Assembly: GCF_002705925.1 (NCBI RefSeq)
Contig: NZ_NKRE01000001.1
Span: 250,019-314,018, forward strand
DNA length: 64,000 bases
From: Mycobacterium ostraviense
GTDB lineage: Bacteria; Actinomycetota; Actinomycetes; Mycobacteriales; Mycobacteriaceae
Reading direction: 5' to 3'
Both the position numbers and the translations under genes were made by a program. Below the pieces are notes generated by a model. That model made no database searches. It was given only the letters and a program-made list of their open reading frames with translations, and was not told where the DNA came from. Of this stretch, positions 1 to 7,649 are shown in pieces (the first letter of the stretch is position 1; each line of letters opens with the position of its first letter).

Positions 1-292
1 TGCCGGATTGGACACCGTGCTCGGCCGCCGCGGCGTCGGCTTGTCGCTGGGGCAGCGACAGCGCCTCGGACTGGCCCGTGCCCTCGGAGCAACCGCCCCG
101 GTGCTGCTGCTCGATGAACCGACCGCGCACCTCGACGCCGCCACCGAGGACCGGGTGTTGCGCACCGTCGTCGACCGGGCGCGCCGTGGTCCGACGGTGG
201 TGGTCGTCGGCCACCGGGCAGAAGTCGTGGCCATCGGTGACCGAGTCGTCGAGGTCAGCGCTGGCAGCGAGGTCGGCTATGCCCCGGTCTGA
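1..292 (+). CDS. cydD: CydD, ABC transporter ATP-binding/permease subunit, C-terminal fragment
   Basis: This is the last ~95 codons of a gene that begins before the window; the frame is open from base 2. It shows an ABC signature (LSLGQRQRLGLARAL), a Walker B (VLLLDEPTAHLD) and a switch histidine (VVVVGHR), so it is the end of a nucleotide-binding domain. CydDC exports cysteine/glutathione and is needed to assemble cytochrome bd oxidase. The assignment to CydD rests on the next gene being a CydC-type half transporter whose start lies 14 bases inside this gene, which is the usual cydD-cydC arrangement in mycobacteria. Confidence 0.85.
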   Translation, partial: AGLDTVLGRRGVGLSLGQRQRLGLARALGATAPVLLLDEPTAHLDAATEDRVLRTVVDRARRGPTVVVVGHRAEVVAIGDRVVEVSAGSEVGYAPV

Positions 293-1931
293 TCCGCTGC
301 TGGCCGGCTATGAGCTGCTGCGTCCGCGACTGCGGCGGGTCCTGGCCGCGATTGTGCTGGCGGCGTTGTCGCTGGGCAGCGGCCTGGCCTTGGCCGGGGT
401 TTCGGCGTGGTTGATCACCCGGGCCTGGCAGATGCCGCCCGTGCTGGACTTGTCCGTCGCGGTCGTCGCGGTGCGAACGTTCGCGATTTCGCGCGGGATT
501 CTGCACTATTGCGGGCGACTTGCCACCCACGACACCGCGCTGCGCGCGGCCGGCGCCGCCCGCGCCCGGATCTACCACCGGCTGGCCACGGGGCCGCCGG
601 CGGCGGCGGTCCGGCTGCACAGCGGTGAGGTGGTGGCCCGAGTCGGCGCCGACGTCGACACCGTGGCCGACATGCTGGTCCGTGCGGTAGTACCGATCGG
701 CGTCGCCGCAGTACTGGCGCTGGCCGCGACCACGGCCGTCGCGATCATCTCGGTGCCGGCCGCAGCGGTCCTGGCGATCTGCCTGCTGGTGGCCGGGGTT
801 GTCGCGCCCTGGCTTGCCGGCAGCGCCGCCGTGCGACACGAGGAGCTGGCCCGGCGACATCATGGCGGCCGCGACACGTCGGCCATGGTCGCACTCGAGC
901 ATGCGCCCGAGCTTCGAGTCGCCGGAGTCCTCACCGACGTCATCGCCGAATCCCAACGGCAACAACGTGCGTGGGGTAAGGCGCTCGACGCCGCGGCCAG
1001 GCCGGCGGCGATCGCCGAGGCGATACCGACCGCGACGATCGGGATCAGCGTGTTGGGTGCGGCGGTGACGGCGATCGGCATGGCTCCCACGGTCGCGCCG
1101 ACGACGCTGGCCGTGTTGATGTTGTTGCCGTTGTCGGCCTTCGAGGCGACGACCGCACTGCCGGCGGCCGCGGTCCAGCTGACCCGGTCACGCATCGCCG
1201 CACGGCGGTTGCTCGACCTGGCTCCGCCCGAGGGCAGCCACCCGGACCGGGCCACGACGACACCGGTGGGGCCCGCGATCACCGGCCGGCTGTCCGCCGA
1301 CATCCGGTGCGGCCACTCGGCGGCGCGGTCATGCCCGGCAGTGCTCGACCTGCCGCCGGGTGCCCGGCTTGCCGTCATCGGCCCCAGCGGCTCCGGCAAG
1401 ACGACGCTGCTGATGACGCTCGCGGGGCTGTTGCCGCCGCTGCACGGCCGGGTGCTTCTGGACGGAACCGACCTGAGCCGCCTCGGTGAAACCGAACTGC
1501 GTAGAGCCGTAACCTTTTTCGCCGAAGACGCACATGTCTTCGCCACCACCGTACGAGACAACTTGCTGGTTGCCCGCGGCGATTGCGGCGATGACGAATT
1601 GACGGCCGCCTTGGCCAAGGTGGGCCTCGGCGGCTGGCTGGCCGGCCTGCCCGAGGGCTTGTCGACAGTGTTGGTCGGTGGTGCGCAAGGACTTTCAGCA
1701 GGACAGCGCCGACGGCTGCTGCTCGCGCGGGCGGTGCTCTCCCCCGCCCGAATTGTGCTGCTGGACGAGCCGACCGAACACCTTGACGCGACCGATGCCG
1801 GGGCTGTGCTGCGCGACTTGTTGATGCCGGGCCCGGGACCGATTCTGGGCGACAGGACGGTTGTGGTGGCTACCCACCACCTGCCCGACGACATCCCGTG
1901 CGCCCGGCTGCGCGTCGGCTCACCGGCGTGA
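279..1931 (+). CDS. cydC: CydC, ABC transporter half-molecule (thiol reductant exporter)
   Basis: A 550-residue ABC half transporter. An N-terminal membrane domain of about six hydrophobic segments (roughly residues 20-300) is followed by a nucleotide-binding domain with Walker A GPSGSGKTT at residues 368-376, signature LSAGQRRRLLLARA, Walker B IVLLDEPTEHLD and a switch histidine in VVVATHH. With CydD it forms the heterodimeric exporter needed for cytochrome bd maturation. I place the start at the ATG at 279, giving MPRSDPLLAGYELL. The frame stays open upstream, but that stretch lies inside cydD and reads as non-protein-like. Its 3' end overlaps the convergent DUF2156 gene by 12 bases. Confidence 0.93.
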   Translation: MPRSDPLLAGYELLRPRLRRVLAAIVLAALSLGSGLALAGVSAWLITRAWQMPPVLDLSVAVVAVRTFAISRGILHYCGRLATHDTALRAAGAARARIYHRLATGPPAAAVRLHSGEVVARVGADVDTVADMLVRAVVPIGVAAVLALAATTAVAIISVPAAAVLAICLLVAGVVAPWLAGSAAVRHEELARRHHGGRDTSAMVALEHAPELRVAGVLTDVIAESQRQQRAWGKALDAAARPAAIAEAIPTATIGISVLGAAVTAIGMAPTVAPTTLAVLMLLPLSAFEATTALPAAAVQLTRSRIAARRLLDLAPPEGSHPDRATTTPVGPAITGRLSADIRCGHSAARSCPAVLDLPPGARLAVIGPSGSGKTTLLMTLAGLLPPLHGRVLLDGTDLSRLGETELRRAVTFFAEDAHVFATTVRDNLLVARGDCGDDELTAALAKVGLGGWLAGLPEGLSTVLVGGAQGLSAGQRRRLLLARAVLSPARIVLLDEPTEHLDATDAGAVLRDLLMPGPGPILGDRTVVVATHHLPDDIPCARLRVGSPA

Positions 1932-3335
1932 CCCTTCGGGTAGCCCTCGGCGCCGCGGCATGAACTCCAGGGACAGCAGCACCAGCAGCAGCGGAACAAT
2001 CTGGGTCAACGAGACCAGCGCATAGCGTCGTTGGTCCAAGGCGTGGAACTTGCACAGGTACCGGTACAAGGACTCCAGGGAAATCAACGGATCAAGCAGA
2101 TGGATCAGCAGGTAGAACAGGCGTTGCAGCCGGCTGCGGTGCGCCGCGTCGAAGATCTCCGGGAACGCCGCAAACGCCAGCGAGAGCCGCTGCGCGCCAG
2201 CCTCTTTGGCGGCGGTGATCATGTCGACGCTGAGCCGCTCGTCGATCCCGTTCGGAGCGCCACGGCGCCGCCACGGCACATCGAGGGAGAAATCACTGCC
2301 GCCGCCCGCGGTGGTGAATCGGTCGAAGCCCTGCACCCGCCCCGAAGCGTCCCTGGCTATGATCAGCTGAACGCCTGGGTATTTGCCTTCCAGGACGCCG
2401 TCGAGGCTCATGCAGAAGCCGCGATCGGCGCGGGCCCCCTTGGGTGACGCCAGCAGCATCTCGGTCAGCTCTGCGCGCTGCTTGTCGTCGAGTTCCTGCT
2501 CCGCCACGATCTCGGTGGTGATGCCGGCGTTATGGGTTCGTTTGACGGCCTGACGCAGGTTGCGGAACTTGCGGCCCACCATCGCGAAGTTGGGGACATC
2601 GATGACGACGTCTCGCCCGATCGGTACCGCCTGCAGCGACCTTCCCGGGACGGCGGGGTCGGTCCATAGATTCAGCCGTCGCTCACCGCAGGCCAGCACC
2701 GCAATCCGCCAGCCGCGGGCATGACACGCGGCGGCGAAGTCGGCAATCAGCTCGGGGAACTGCGATTCGTCACCAATCGGGTCCCCGGCGACAACCGCAA
2801 AGCCCAGCCGCGTCCGGTATGCCAGCGCCGCGGTACCGGCCGCGTTGAAGTGGTAGCACTTGCCGGCCTGCATGGCGAACGGCGCCAGCGGGTCCTCGCT
2901 GGTGGCGTTGATCAATGCCCACACCCGTGGTAAGTCCTCAGGTCGTGGGTGCGACGACGTCGGCCACATCAACACCAATCCCGATCCGGCGATCAGCATC
3001 TCACCGGCCAGGTCGAAGGACAGCACATGCAGGCCCAGCCCGGCGACCAGGAATAGCGCGGCCGCAGCCGCGTGCATGGCCGTGACCGGACGCCCGAGGA
3101 AGATGCCCCGGGCGATCAATGCCACCGCCGCCAGCATCGTCAGCGACCAACTCAGCCGCCCGGCTGCCTGCCAATCCTCGTGCCGGTAGTTATGCGCGAG
3201 CAGCGCAATGAGCCAGCACGCCGCGCAGAACACCGCCAGGGCGCCGACAAGGCGAGCCCTGAATGTATCGACGTGGACGACGACGCGTTCGCGGGCACGG
3301 ACCCTCGGCGCGACATCGACCGACGGTTCGTTCAC
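1920..3335 (-). CDS. DUF2156 (MprF C-terminal-like) integral membrane protein
   Basis: A 471-residue protein. About five hydrophobic helices lie in roughly the first 150 residues, followed by a soluble domain resembling DUF2156, the acyltransferase-fold domain of bacterial aminoacyl-phosphatidylglycerol synthases (conserved-looking stretches FRNLRQAVKRT and the C-terminal SLESLYRYLCKFH). It resembles the protein I remember as Rv1619. Transfer of an aminoacyl or acyl group to a lipid is a family-level guess, not shown here. I use the GTG at 3335 because GGGAGG lies five bases upstream; a GTG at 3341 is also in frame but would sit on top of that site. The gene is convergent with cydC. Confidence 0.8.
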   Translation of the reverse strand: MNEPSVDVAPRVRARERVVVHVDTFRARLVGALAVFCAACWLIALLAHNYRHEDWQAAGRLSWSLTMLAAVALIARGIFLGRPVTAMHAAAAALFLVAGLGLHVLSFDLAGEMLIAGSGLVLMWPTSSHPRPEDLPRVWALINATSEDPLAPFAMQAGKCYHFNAAGTAALAYRTRLGFAVVAGDPIGDESQFPELIADFAAACHARGWRIAVLACGERRLNLWTDPAVPGRSLQAVPIGRDVVIDVPNFAMVGRKFRNLRQAVKRTHNAGITTEIVAEQELDDKQRAELTEMLLASPKGARADRGFCMSLDGVLEGKYPGVQLIIARDASGRVQGFDRFTTAGGGSDFSLDVPWRRRGAPNGIDERLSVDMITAAKEAGAQRLSLAFAAFPEIFDAAHRSRLQRLFYLLIHLLDPLISLESLYRYLCKFHALDQRRYALVSLTQIVPLLLVLLSLEFMPRRRGLPEGSRR

Positions 3336-3456
3336 GCTCACCTCCCGCTGACCTGCCTCTCAGCTGCCGGACGGGCACCCGCTACCAGGAACGGTACGCC
3401 TGCGCGTGGCCGGGTTGAGCCGAACCGGGCGGTTGTCCTGCGGTTACCCCACCTCT

Positions 3457-4323
3457 CTATCGGCGAGCCGCGGGAAAGTATTTCAGGACGCCCTCCTGCA
3501 CCACGGTCGCGATGAGCCGCCCGCCGCGGTCGAAGAAATGCCCGGTACCCAGCCCGCGCGAATCCGCGGCCACCGGCGACGATGTCGAATACAGGACCCA
3601 GTCGTCGAAGTCGACCTGCCGATGAAACCACACCGAATGGTTGGCCGACGCCGCGAAAATTCGGTCGAAGCCCCACGACAGCCCATGGGTGGTGATCACC
3701 GAGTCCAGCACGGTGGTGTCGGAGGAATACAGCATCGTCGCGGTGTGCAGCACCGGGTCGTCAGGCATCGCGCCCAGAGCCTTGAGCCAGACCCGGTTGT
3801 AAGGAAGCCGATCGCCCTTCTCCCGCATCACCCAGGACGGGTCATTGGTATAGCGCCACTCGATCGGTTGCAACGCGTTGACGAAGTGCGGGACGGTGTC
3901 CTCGTAGCCGCGCAACAGCTCGCCGATCGGTGGCCGCATGTGCGGCTCGTCAACTTCCGGCGGATCCACGGCGTGCTCGAGCCCGGGACCGCCGGACATG
4001 TAGGAGATCATCGCCGACGACAGCAACGTGCCGTCTTGTACCGCGTCGACGCGCCGGTTGGCGAACCGCCGCTCGTCGCGCAACCGCACCACATGGAATT
4101 CGATGTCCTTGGTGGTGTCGCCACCGTTGATGAAATGCACCGAGAGTGCGCTGGGTGGTAGGCCGTCGCGGGTCAGCGTGCGGGTGCTGGCGACGAACGA
4201 CTGCGCCACCAGCAACCCGCCAAAGGTGCGCAGCGGGTTCTTGCTGGGATGAGATCCGATGAATCGGTCGCCGGCGACCCGGTGGAGATCCAACACCGCC
4301 AGCAGTTCGTCAAAATCGGACAA
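3457..4323 (-). CDS. tesB: Acyl-CoA thioesterase II (TesB family)
   Basis: A 288-residue double-hotdog thioesterase that hydrolyses acyl-CoA to free fatty acid and CoA. The catalytic triad of the TesB family (Asp, Thr/Ser, Gln) can be placed at D202 (SSDTTVLDS), S230 (ANHSVWFHR) and Q276 (ATVVQEG). N-terminal NPLRTFGGLLVAQSF matches the family's first hotdog. The start codon is a TTG placed immediately after the pykA stop (TAG-TTG, no gap), so translation is probably coupled to pykA. A weak GAGGA precedes it inside pykA. The length is close to the ~285-300 residues of the family. Confidence 0.9.
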   Translation of the reverse strand: MSDFDELLAVLDLHRVAGDRFIGSHPSKNPLRTFGGLLVAQSFVASTRTLTRDGLPPSALSVHFINGGDTTKDIEFHVVRLRDERRFANRRVDAVQDGTLLSSAMISYMSGGPGLEHAVDPPEVDEPHMRPPIGELLRGYEDTVPHFVNALQPIEWRYTNDPSWVMREKGDRLPYNRVWLKALGAMPDDPVLHTATMLYSSDTTVLDSVITTHGLSWGFDRIFAASANHSVWFHRQVDFDDWVLYSTSSPVAADSRGLGTGHFFDRGGRLIATVVQEGVLKYFPAARR

Positions 4324-5742
4324 CTAAACGTCGTCCTCACCGATCCGGTGCACGTGGATCAGGTTGGTGGAACCGACCGTGCCCGGAGGCGCACCCGCGA
4401 CGATCACCACCAGGTCGCCCCGCTTGTAGCGGCCGAGTTCCAGCAGCGACTTGTCGACCTGGCGGATCATGCCGTCGGTGGTATTCATGTGCGGGACGAT
4501 GAATGTTTCCGTGCCCCAGGTCATGGCCAGCTGGCTGCGCACCTCGGGCAGATCGGTGAAGGCCAGCAGCGGCAACGGGGTGTGCAGGCGGGCCAGCCGC
4601 CGCACGGTGTCGCCGGATTGGGTGAAGGCGACCAGGGCCTTGGCGTCCAGTCGCTCGCCGATGTCGCGGGCGGCATAGGAGATCACGCCCCGCTTGGTGC
4701 GCGGCACATGCGTCAACGGCGGAGCCGCCGTCGAATTCTCTTCGACCGCACAGATGATCCGCGACATGGTCCGCACCGCCAAGAGCGGGTACTTGCCGAC
4801 CGACGTTTCACCGGACAGCATCAGTGCGTCGGCGCCGTCGAGCACCGCGTTGGCGACGTCGGAGGCCTCGGCGCGGGTCGGCCGCGAATTCTCGATCATC
4901 GAGTCCAGCATCTGGGTCGCCACGATCACCGGCTTGGCGTTCTCCCGCGCCATCTGGATGGCGCGCTTCTGCACCAGCGGGACCTCCTCCAGCGGCAGCT
5001 CGACCCCGAGATCACCGCGGGCCACCATGACGGCGTCGAAGGCCAGCACGATGGCTTCGAGGTTGTCGATGGCTTCGGGCTTTTCCAGCTTGGCGATCAC
5101 CGGTACTCGCCGTCCGATCCGATCCATCACTTCGTGGACGAGCTCGACATCGGACGGCGAGCGCACGAAGGACAAAGCCACCATGTCGATGCCCAGGTTC
5201 AGCGCGAACGTGAGATCCTCGATGTCCTTTTCCGACAGCGCGGGCGCGGAAACATTCATGCCGGGCAGTGAGATTCCCTTGTTGTTGCTGACCGGGCCGC
5301 CCTCGACGACAGTGCAGACCACGTCGTCGCCGTCGACGTGATCGACTATCAGTCCGACTTTGCCGTCGTCGACCAGCACGCGGTCCCCGGCCGTCGCGTC
5401 CTGAGCCAACCTCTTGTAAGTGGTGGACACCCGGTCGTGGCAGCCGTCGCAGTCCCGGACGGTGATCCGGACCGTTTCACCATCAGCCCAATAGGTCGGC
5501 CCGCTGGCGAAGCGCCCCAACCTGATCTTCGGGCCTTGCAGGTCGGCGAGCAGGCCAACGGCGCGCCCGGTGGCATCCGAGGCTGCCCGCACTCGTTTGT
5601 AGGCCGCCTCGTGATCCGCAGAGTCGCCGTGGCTGAAGTTCATTCGGGCGACGTCCATTCCGGCTTCGACCAGCGCTCTGACCATGTCGTCCGATTGGGT
5701 GGCCGGCCCGAGAGTGCAGACGATCTTCCCGCGTCTTGTCAC
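4324..5742 (-). CDS. pykA: Pyruvate kinase
   Basis: A 472-residue pyruvate kinase converting phosphoenolpyruvate and ADP to pyruvate and ATP in glycolysis. The start is GTG (VTRRGKIVCTLGPATQ). The active-site region VIAKLEKPEAIDNL supplies the catalytic lysine, and MVARGDLGVELPLEEV supplies the metal/phosphate-binding motif. ATQMLDSMIENSRPTRAEASDVANAVLDG is also recognisable in part (ATQMLDSMI, then RPTRAE). The C-terminal allosteric domain (roughly residues 350-472) is complete. It is first in a two-gene minus-strand unit with tesB. A 227-base gap upstream separates it from the divergent cutinase gene and must hold both promoters. Confidence 0.96.
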   Translation of the reverse strand: MTRRGKIVCTLGPATQSDDMVRALVEAGMDVARMNFSHGDSADHEAAYKRVRAASDATGRAVGLLADLQGPKIRLGRFASGPTYWADGETVRITVRDCDGCHDRVSTTYKRLAQDATAGDRVLVDDGKVGLIVDHVDGDDVVCTVVEGGPVSNNKGISLPGMNVSAPALSEKDIEDLTFALNLGIDMVALSFVRSPSDVELVHEVMDRIGRRVPVIAKLEKPEAIDNLEAIVLAFDAVMVARGDLGVELPLEEVPLVQKRAIQMARENAKPVIVATQMLDSMIENSRPTRAEASDVANAVLDGADALMLSGETSVGKYPLLAVRTMSRIICAVEENSTAAPPLTHVPRTKRGVISYAARDIGERLDAKALVAFTQSGDTVRRLARLHTPLPLLAFTDLPEVRSQLAMTWGTETFIVPHMNTTDGMIRQVDKSLLELGRYKRGDLVVIVAGAPPGTVGSTNLIHVHRIGEDDV

Positions 5743-5969
5743 GACGACAAAGCATAGTCGCGGTCATCTGCCTTCGGTGCGCCTCGCCGATACCCGCGCA
5801 TCGGACCACAGCCGAAGTGGGCGTCGCAATACCGGTGTGCACGCGCCCACTCTCCGCGCGATGCGAACGCGGACCGGCGGCGGCGGCGCCGGCCCGTCGA
5901 TCGCCGTGCACGGGCAACTTTCCGCGCGCAAAAGGTGCCGAAAATTTGCCAATTTGAGAAACTCCTCGT

Positions 5970-6719
5970 ATGGACACCTACCGCGCCGTGATTGCTTCTC
6001 CCGTCGTCCGAATCCTTGGTCCCGCAGTCGTCACCGTGTGGGGTATCAGCGCCTCCGTCCTTCCCGGCTTTGTGGTCCCGGCGGCGTCCGCAGAGCCCTG
6101 CCCCGACGTCGAGGTGGTGTTCGCCCGGGGTACCGGTGAGGCTCCGGGTGTCGGCCCCACGGGGCAGGCATTTGTCGACTCCCTGCGCTCGCGAGCCGGC
6201 GGCAAGACGTTCGGGGTGTATCCGGTCAACTACCCGGCCAGTGACCAGTGGGATACCGGGATCGACGGCATCCGAGATGCTAGTGCTCATGTCGTTTCCA
6301 TGGCGGGCAGCTGCCCGCAGACCAAAATGGTCCTCGGCGGATATTCGCAGGGAGCGGCCGTGATGGGCTTCGTCACGTCGGCCGCGGTGCCGGATGGAGT
6401 CGATCCCGCCACCGTGCCCAAGCCGTTGGCGCCCGAGGTGGCTGACCATGTCGCCGCGGTGGTGTTGTTTGGGTTGCCGAACCACCGGGCGATGGACTTC
6501 CTCGGTCAGCCCCCAGTCGCTATCGGTCCCGCGTATCAGGCCAAGACCATCAAGGTGTGCGAACCGGAAGATCCGGTCTGCTCCGACGGGCTGAACTTCG
6601 CCGCCCATGACGCGTACGCGGGCGACGGGCTGGTGGTGGAGCAGGGGGTGGCCTTTGCCGCCAGTCGGCTTAGCGCGGCTGCTGGCGGGCCGGGCCCGCT
6701 ATCGGGCTTCGGCAACTGA
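5970..6719 (+). CDS. Secreted cutinase-family serine esterase (Culp-like)
   Basis: A 249-residue secreted alpha/beta hydrolase. Residues 1-41 look like a signal peptide with cleavage after ASA, giving mature EPCPDVEVVFARGTGE, the typical start of mycobacterial cutinase-like proteins. Catalytic residues can be placed at S126 (GGYSQGAA), D201 (CEPEDPVC) and H213 (NFAAHDAY); C44/C115 and C197/C204 fit the two family disulfides. Such enzymes cleave esters of fatty acids or lipids outside the cell. I do not recall a cutinase at this locus in M. tuberculosis, so it is probably an accessory gene in an otherwise conserved region. It is convergent with the DUF2752 gene 19 bases away. Confidence 0.93.
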   Translation: MDTYRAVIASPVVRILGPAVVTVWGISASVLPGFVVPAASAEPCPDVEVVFARGTGEAPGVGPTGQAFVDSLRSRAGGKTFGVYPVNYPASDQWDTGIDGIRDASAHVVSMAGSCPQTKMVLGGYSQGAAVMGFVTSAAVPDGVDPATVPKPLAPEVADHVAAVVLFGLPNHRAMDFLGQPPVAIGPAYQAKTIKVCEPEDPVCSDGLNFAAHDAYAGDGLVVEQGVAFAASRLSAAAGGPGPLSGFGN

Positions 6720-6738
6720 ACGACGGGGCCGGCTGAGG

Positions 6739-7191
6739 TCAAACGCCCAGAACGGTTGGCACCAACGGGAAGCCGGGCAGGTTTCGCAGCACGGTCCACA
6801 CCACCGTCGCCACCGCAAGGGTGATGATCGCGGGCGCGGGCAGCCACAACTGGCCATTGCGGCGGCGCAGCAGCATCCAACCGGCAATCATGGGGATGCC
6901 GGCCAACAAGAAAACCAAGAAAACATTGTCATTGAGGGCGGCCGCGACATCACCGTGCAGCAGGTCGTGCGTCATCCGCAGTCCGCCGCACGCGGGGCAA
7001 TTCCAGCCGGTGAGCAACTTGAACGGACATTGCGGGTACAGCGAGTGGCTGCGGTGCGGATCGACCGCGCCGACATAGCCCAGTGCGCCGGCCAACAGCA
7101 CGGCCGAGCCCGCGGCGCCATAGAGATGACGAAGCCGCCGAGCGTGCTTACCGCGCGCCCCCGATGCTGTGGCGGTCCGATCAGGTTCCAT
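6739..7191 (-). CDS. DUF2752 small membrane protein
   Basis: A 150-residue protein with three predicted membrane helices. It contains the DUF2752 signature CPFKLLTGWNCPACGGLR followed by THDLLHGD, a Cys-x2-Cys motif next to a helix. The function of the family is unknown. It overlaps the upstream TM2 gene by 11 bases, so the two are probably cotranslated at the end of the trp-lgt operon. It resembles the gene remembered as Rv1616. Confidence 0.85.
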   Translation of the reverse strand: MEPDRTATASGARGKHARRLRHLYGAAGSAVLLAGALGYVGAVDPHRSHSLYPQCPFKLLTGWNCPACGGLRMTHDLLHGDVAAALNDNVFLVFLLAGIPMIAGWMLLRRRNGQLWLPAPAIITLAVATVVWTVLRNLPGFPLVPTVLGV

Positions 7192-7585
7192 CGCGCAATG
7201 GGCGACCCCACGGGTCGCTGACTTTGTCGGTCAGGATCAGCACCGCGTCGATGACGCCCCAGATTACGGCGCCGACCCCGCACGTCAACCAACCGACGAG
7301 CAGCTGCGCGATGCCCATCCCGGTGTGCCCGAGGTAGATTCGGCCGATACCGGCGATGCCGAACAGCCCCAACAGCTGTAACAACCCCGCGATCGTCTTC
7401 GACTTGTCCGAAAGCGGTTGCCCGGTAACAGGATGCCGACCGAAGGGAGCCGACGGGTCCGCTGCCGGGCCGTGGTAGCCGCCGGGCCGGGAGTATTCCG
7501 GATAGTACGGCGGCGGAAAAGGCGGTGGATATCCCGGTTGCTGCTCCGGTGAACCGGGCTGCGCAGCCCACGACTGGTCAGTCAC
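7181..7585 (-). CDS. TM2-domain membrane protein
   Basis: A 134-residue protein starting at GTG. The first ~50 residues are Pro/Tyr/Gly-rich (PGYPPPFPPPYYPEYS) and cytoplasmic-looking. They are followed by a TM2 domain of two helices with the polar LGHTGMGIAQLLVGWL segment and the GRIYLGH turn. The Pro/Tyr-rich leader is common in mycobacterial TM2 proteins. The function is unknown. It lies 64 bases downstream of lgt and overlaps the following DUF2752 gene. Confidence 0.87.
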   Translation of the reverse strand: MTDQSWAAQPGSPEQQPGYPPPFPPPYYPEYSRPGGYHGPAADPSAPFGRHPVTGQPLSDKSKTIAGLLQLLGLFGIAGIGRIYLGHTGMGIAQLLVGWLTCGVGAVIWGVIDAVLILTDKVSDPWGRPLRDGT

Positions 7586-7649
7586 CGCTTCAGCATGCCA
7601 GATTCAGTGGGCCGGCGCCCGAACCGCTGGTGCCGGACCGCGCCGGCGG

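Noticed and set aside
3406..4161. Plus-strand frame opposite tesB
   Set aside because: TesB is complete with placeable catalytic residues; the opposite frame has no start signal and shadow-like composition.
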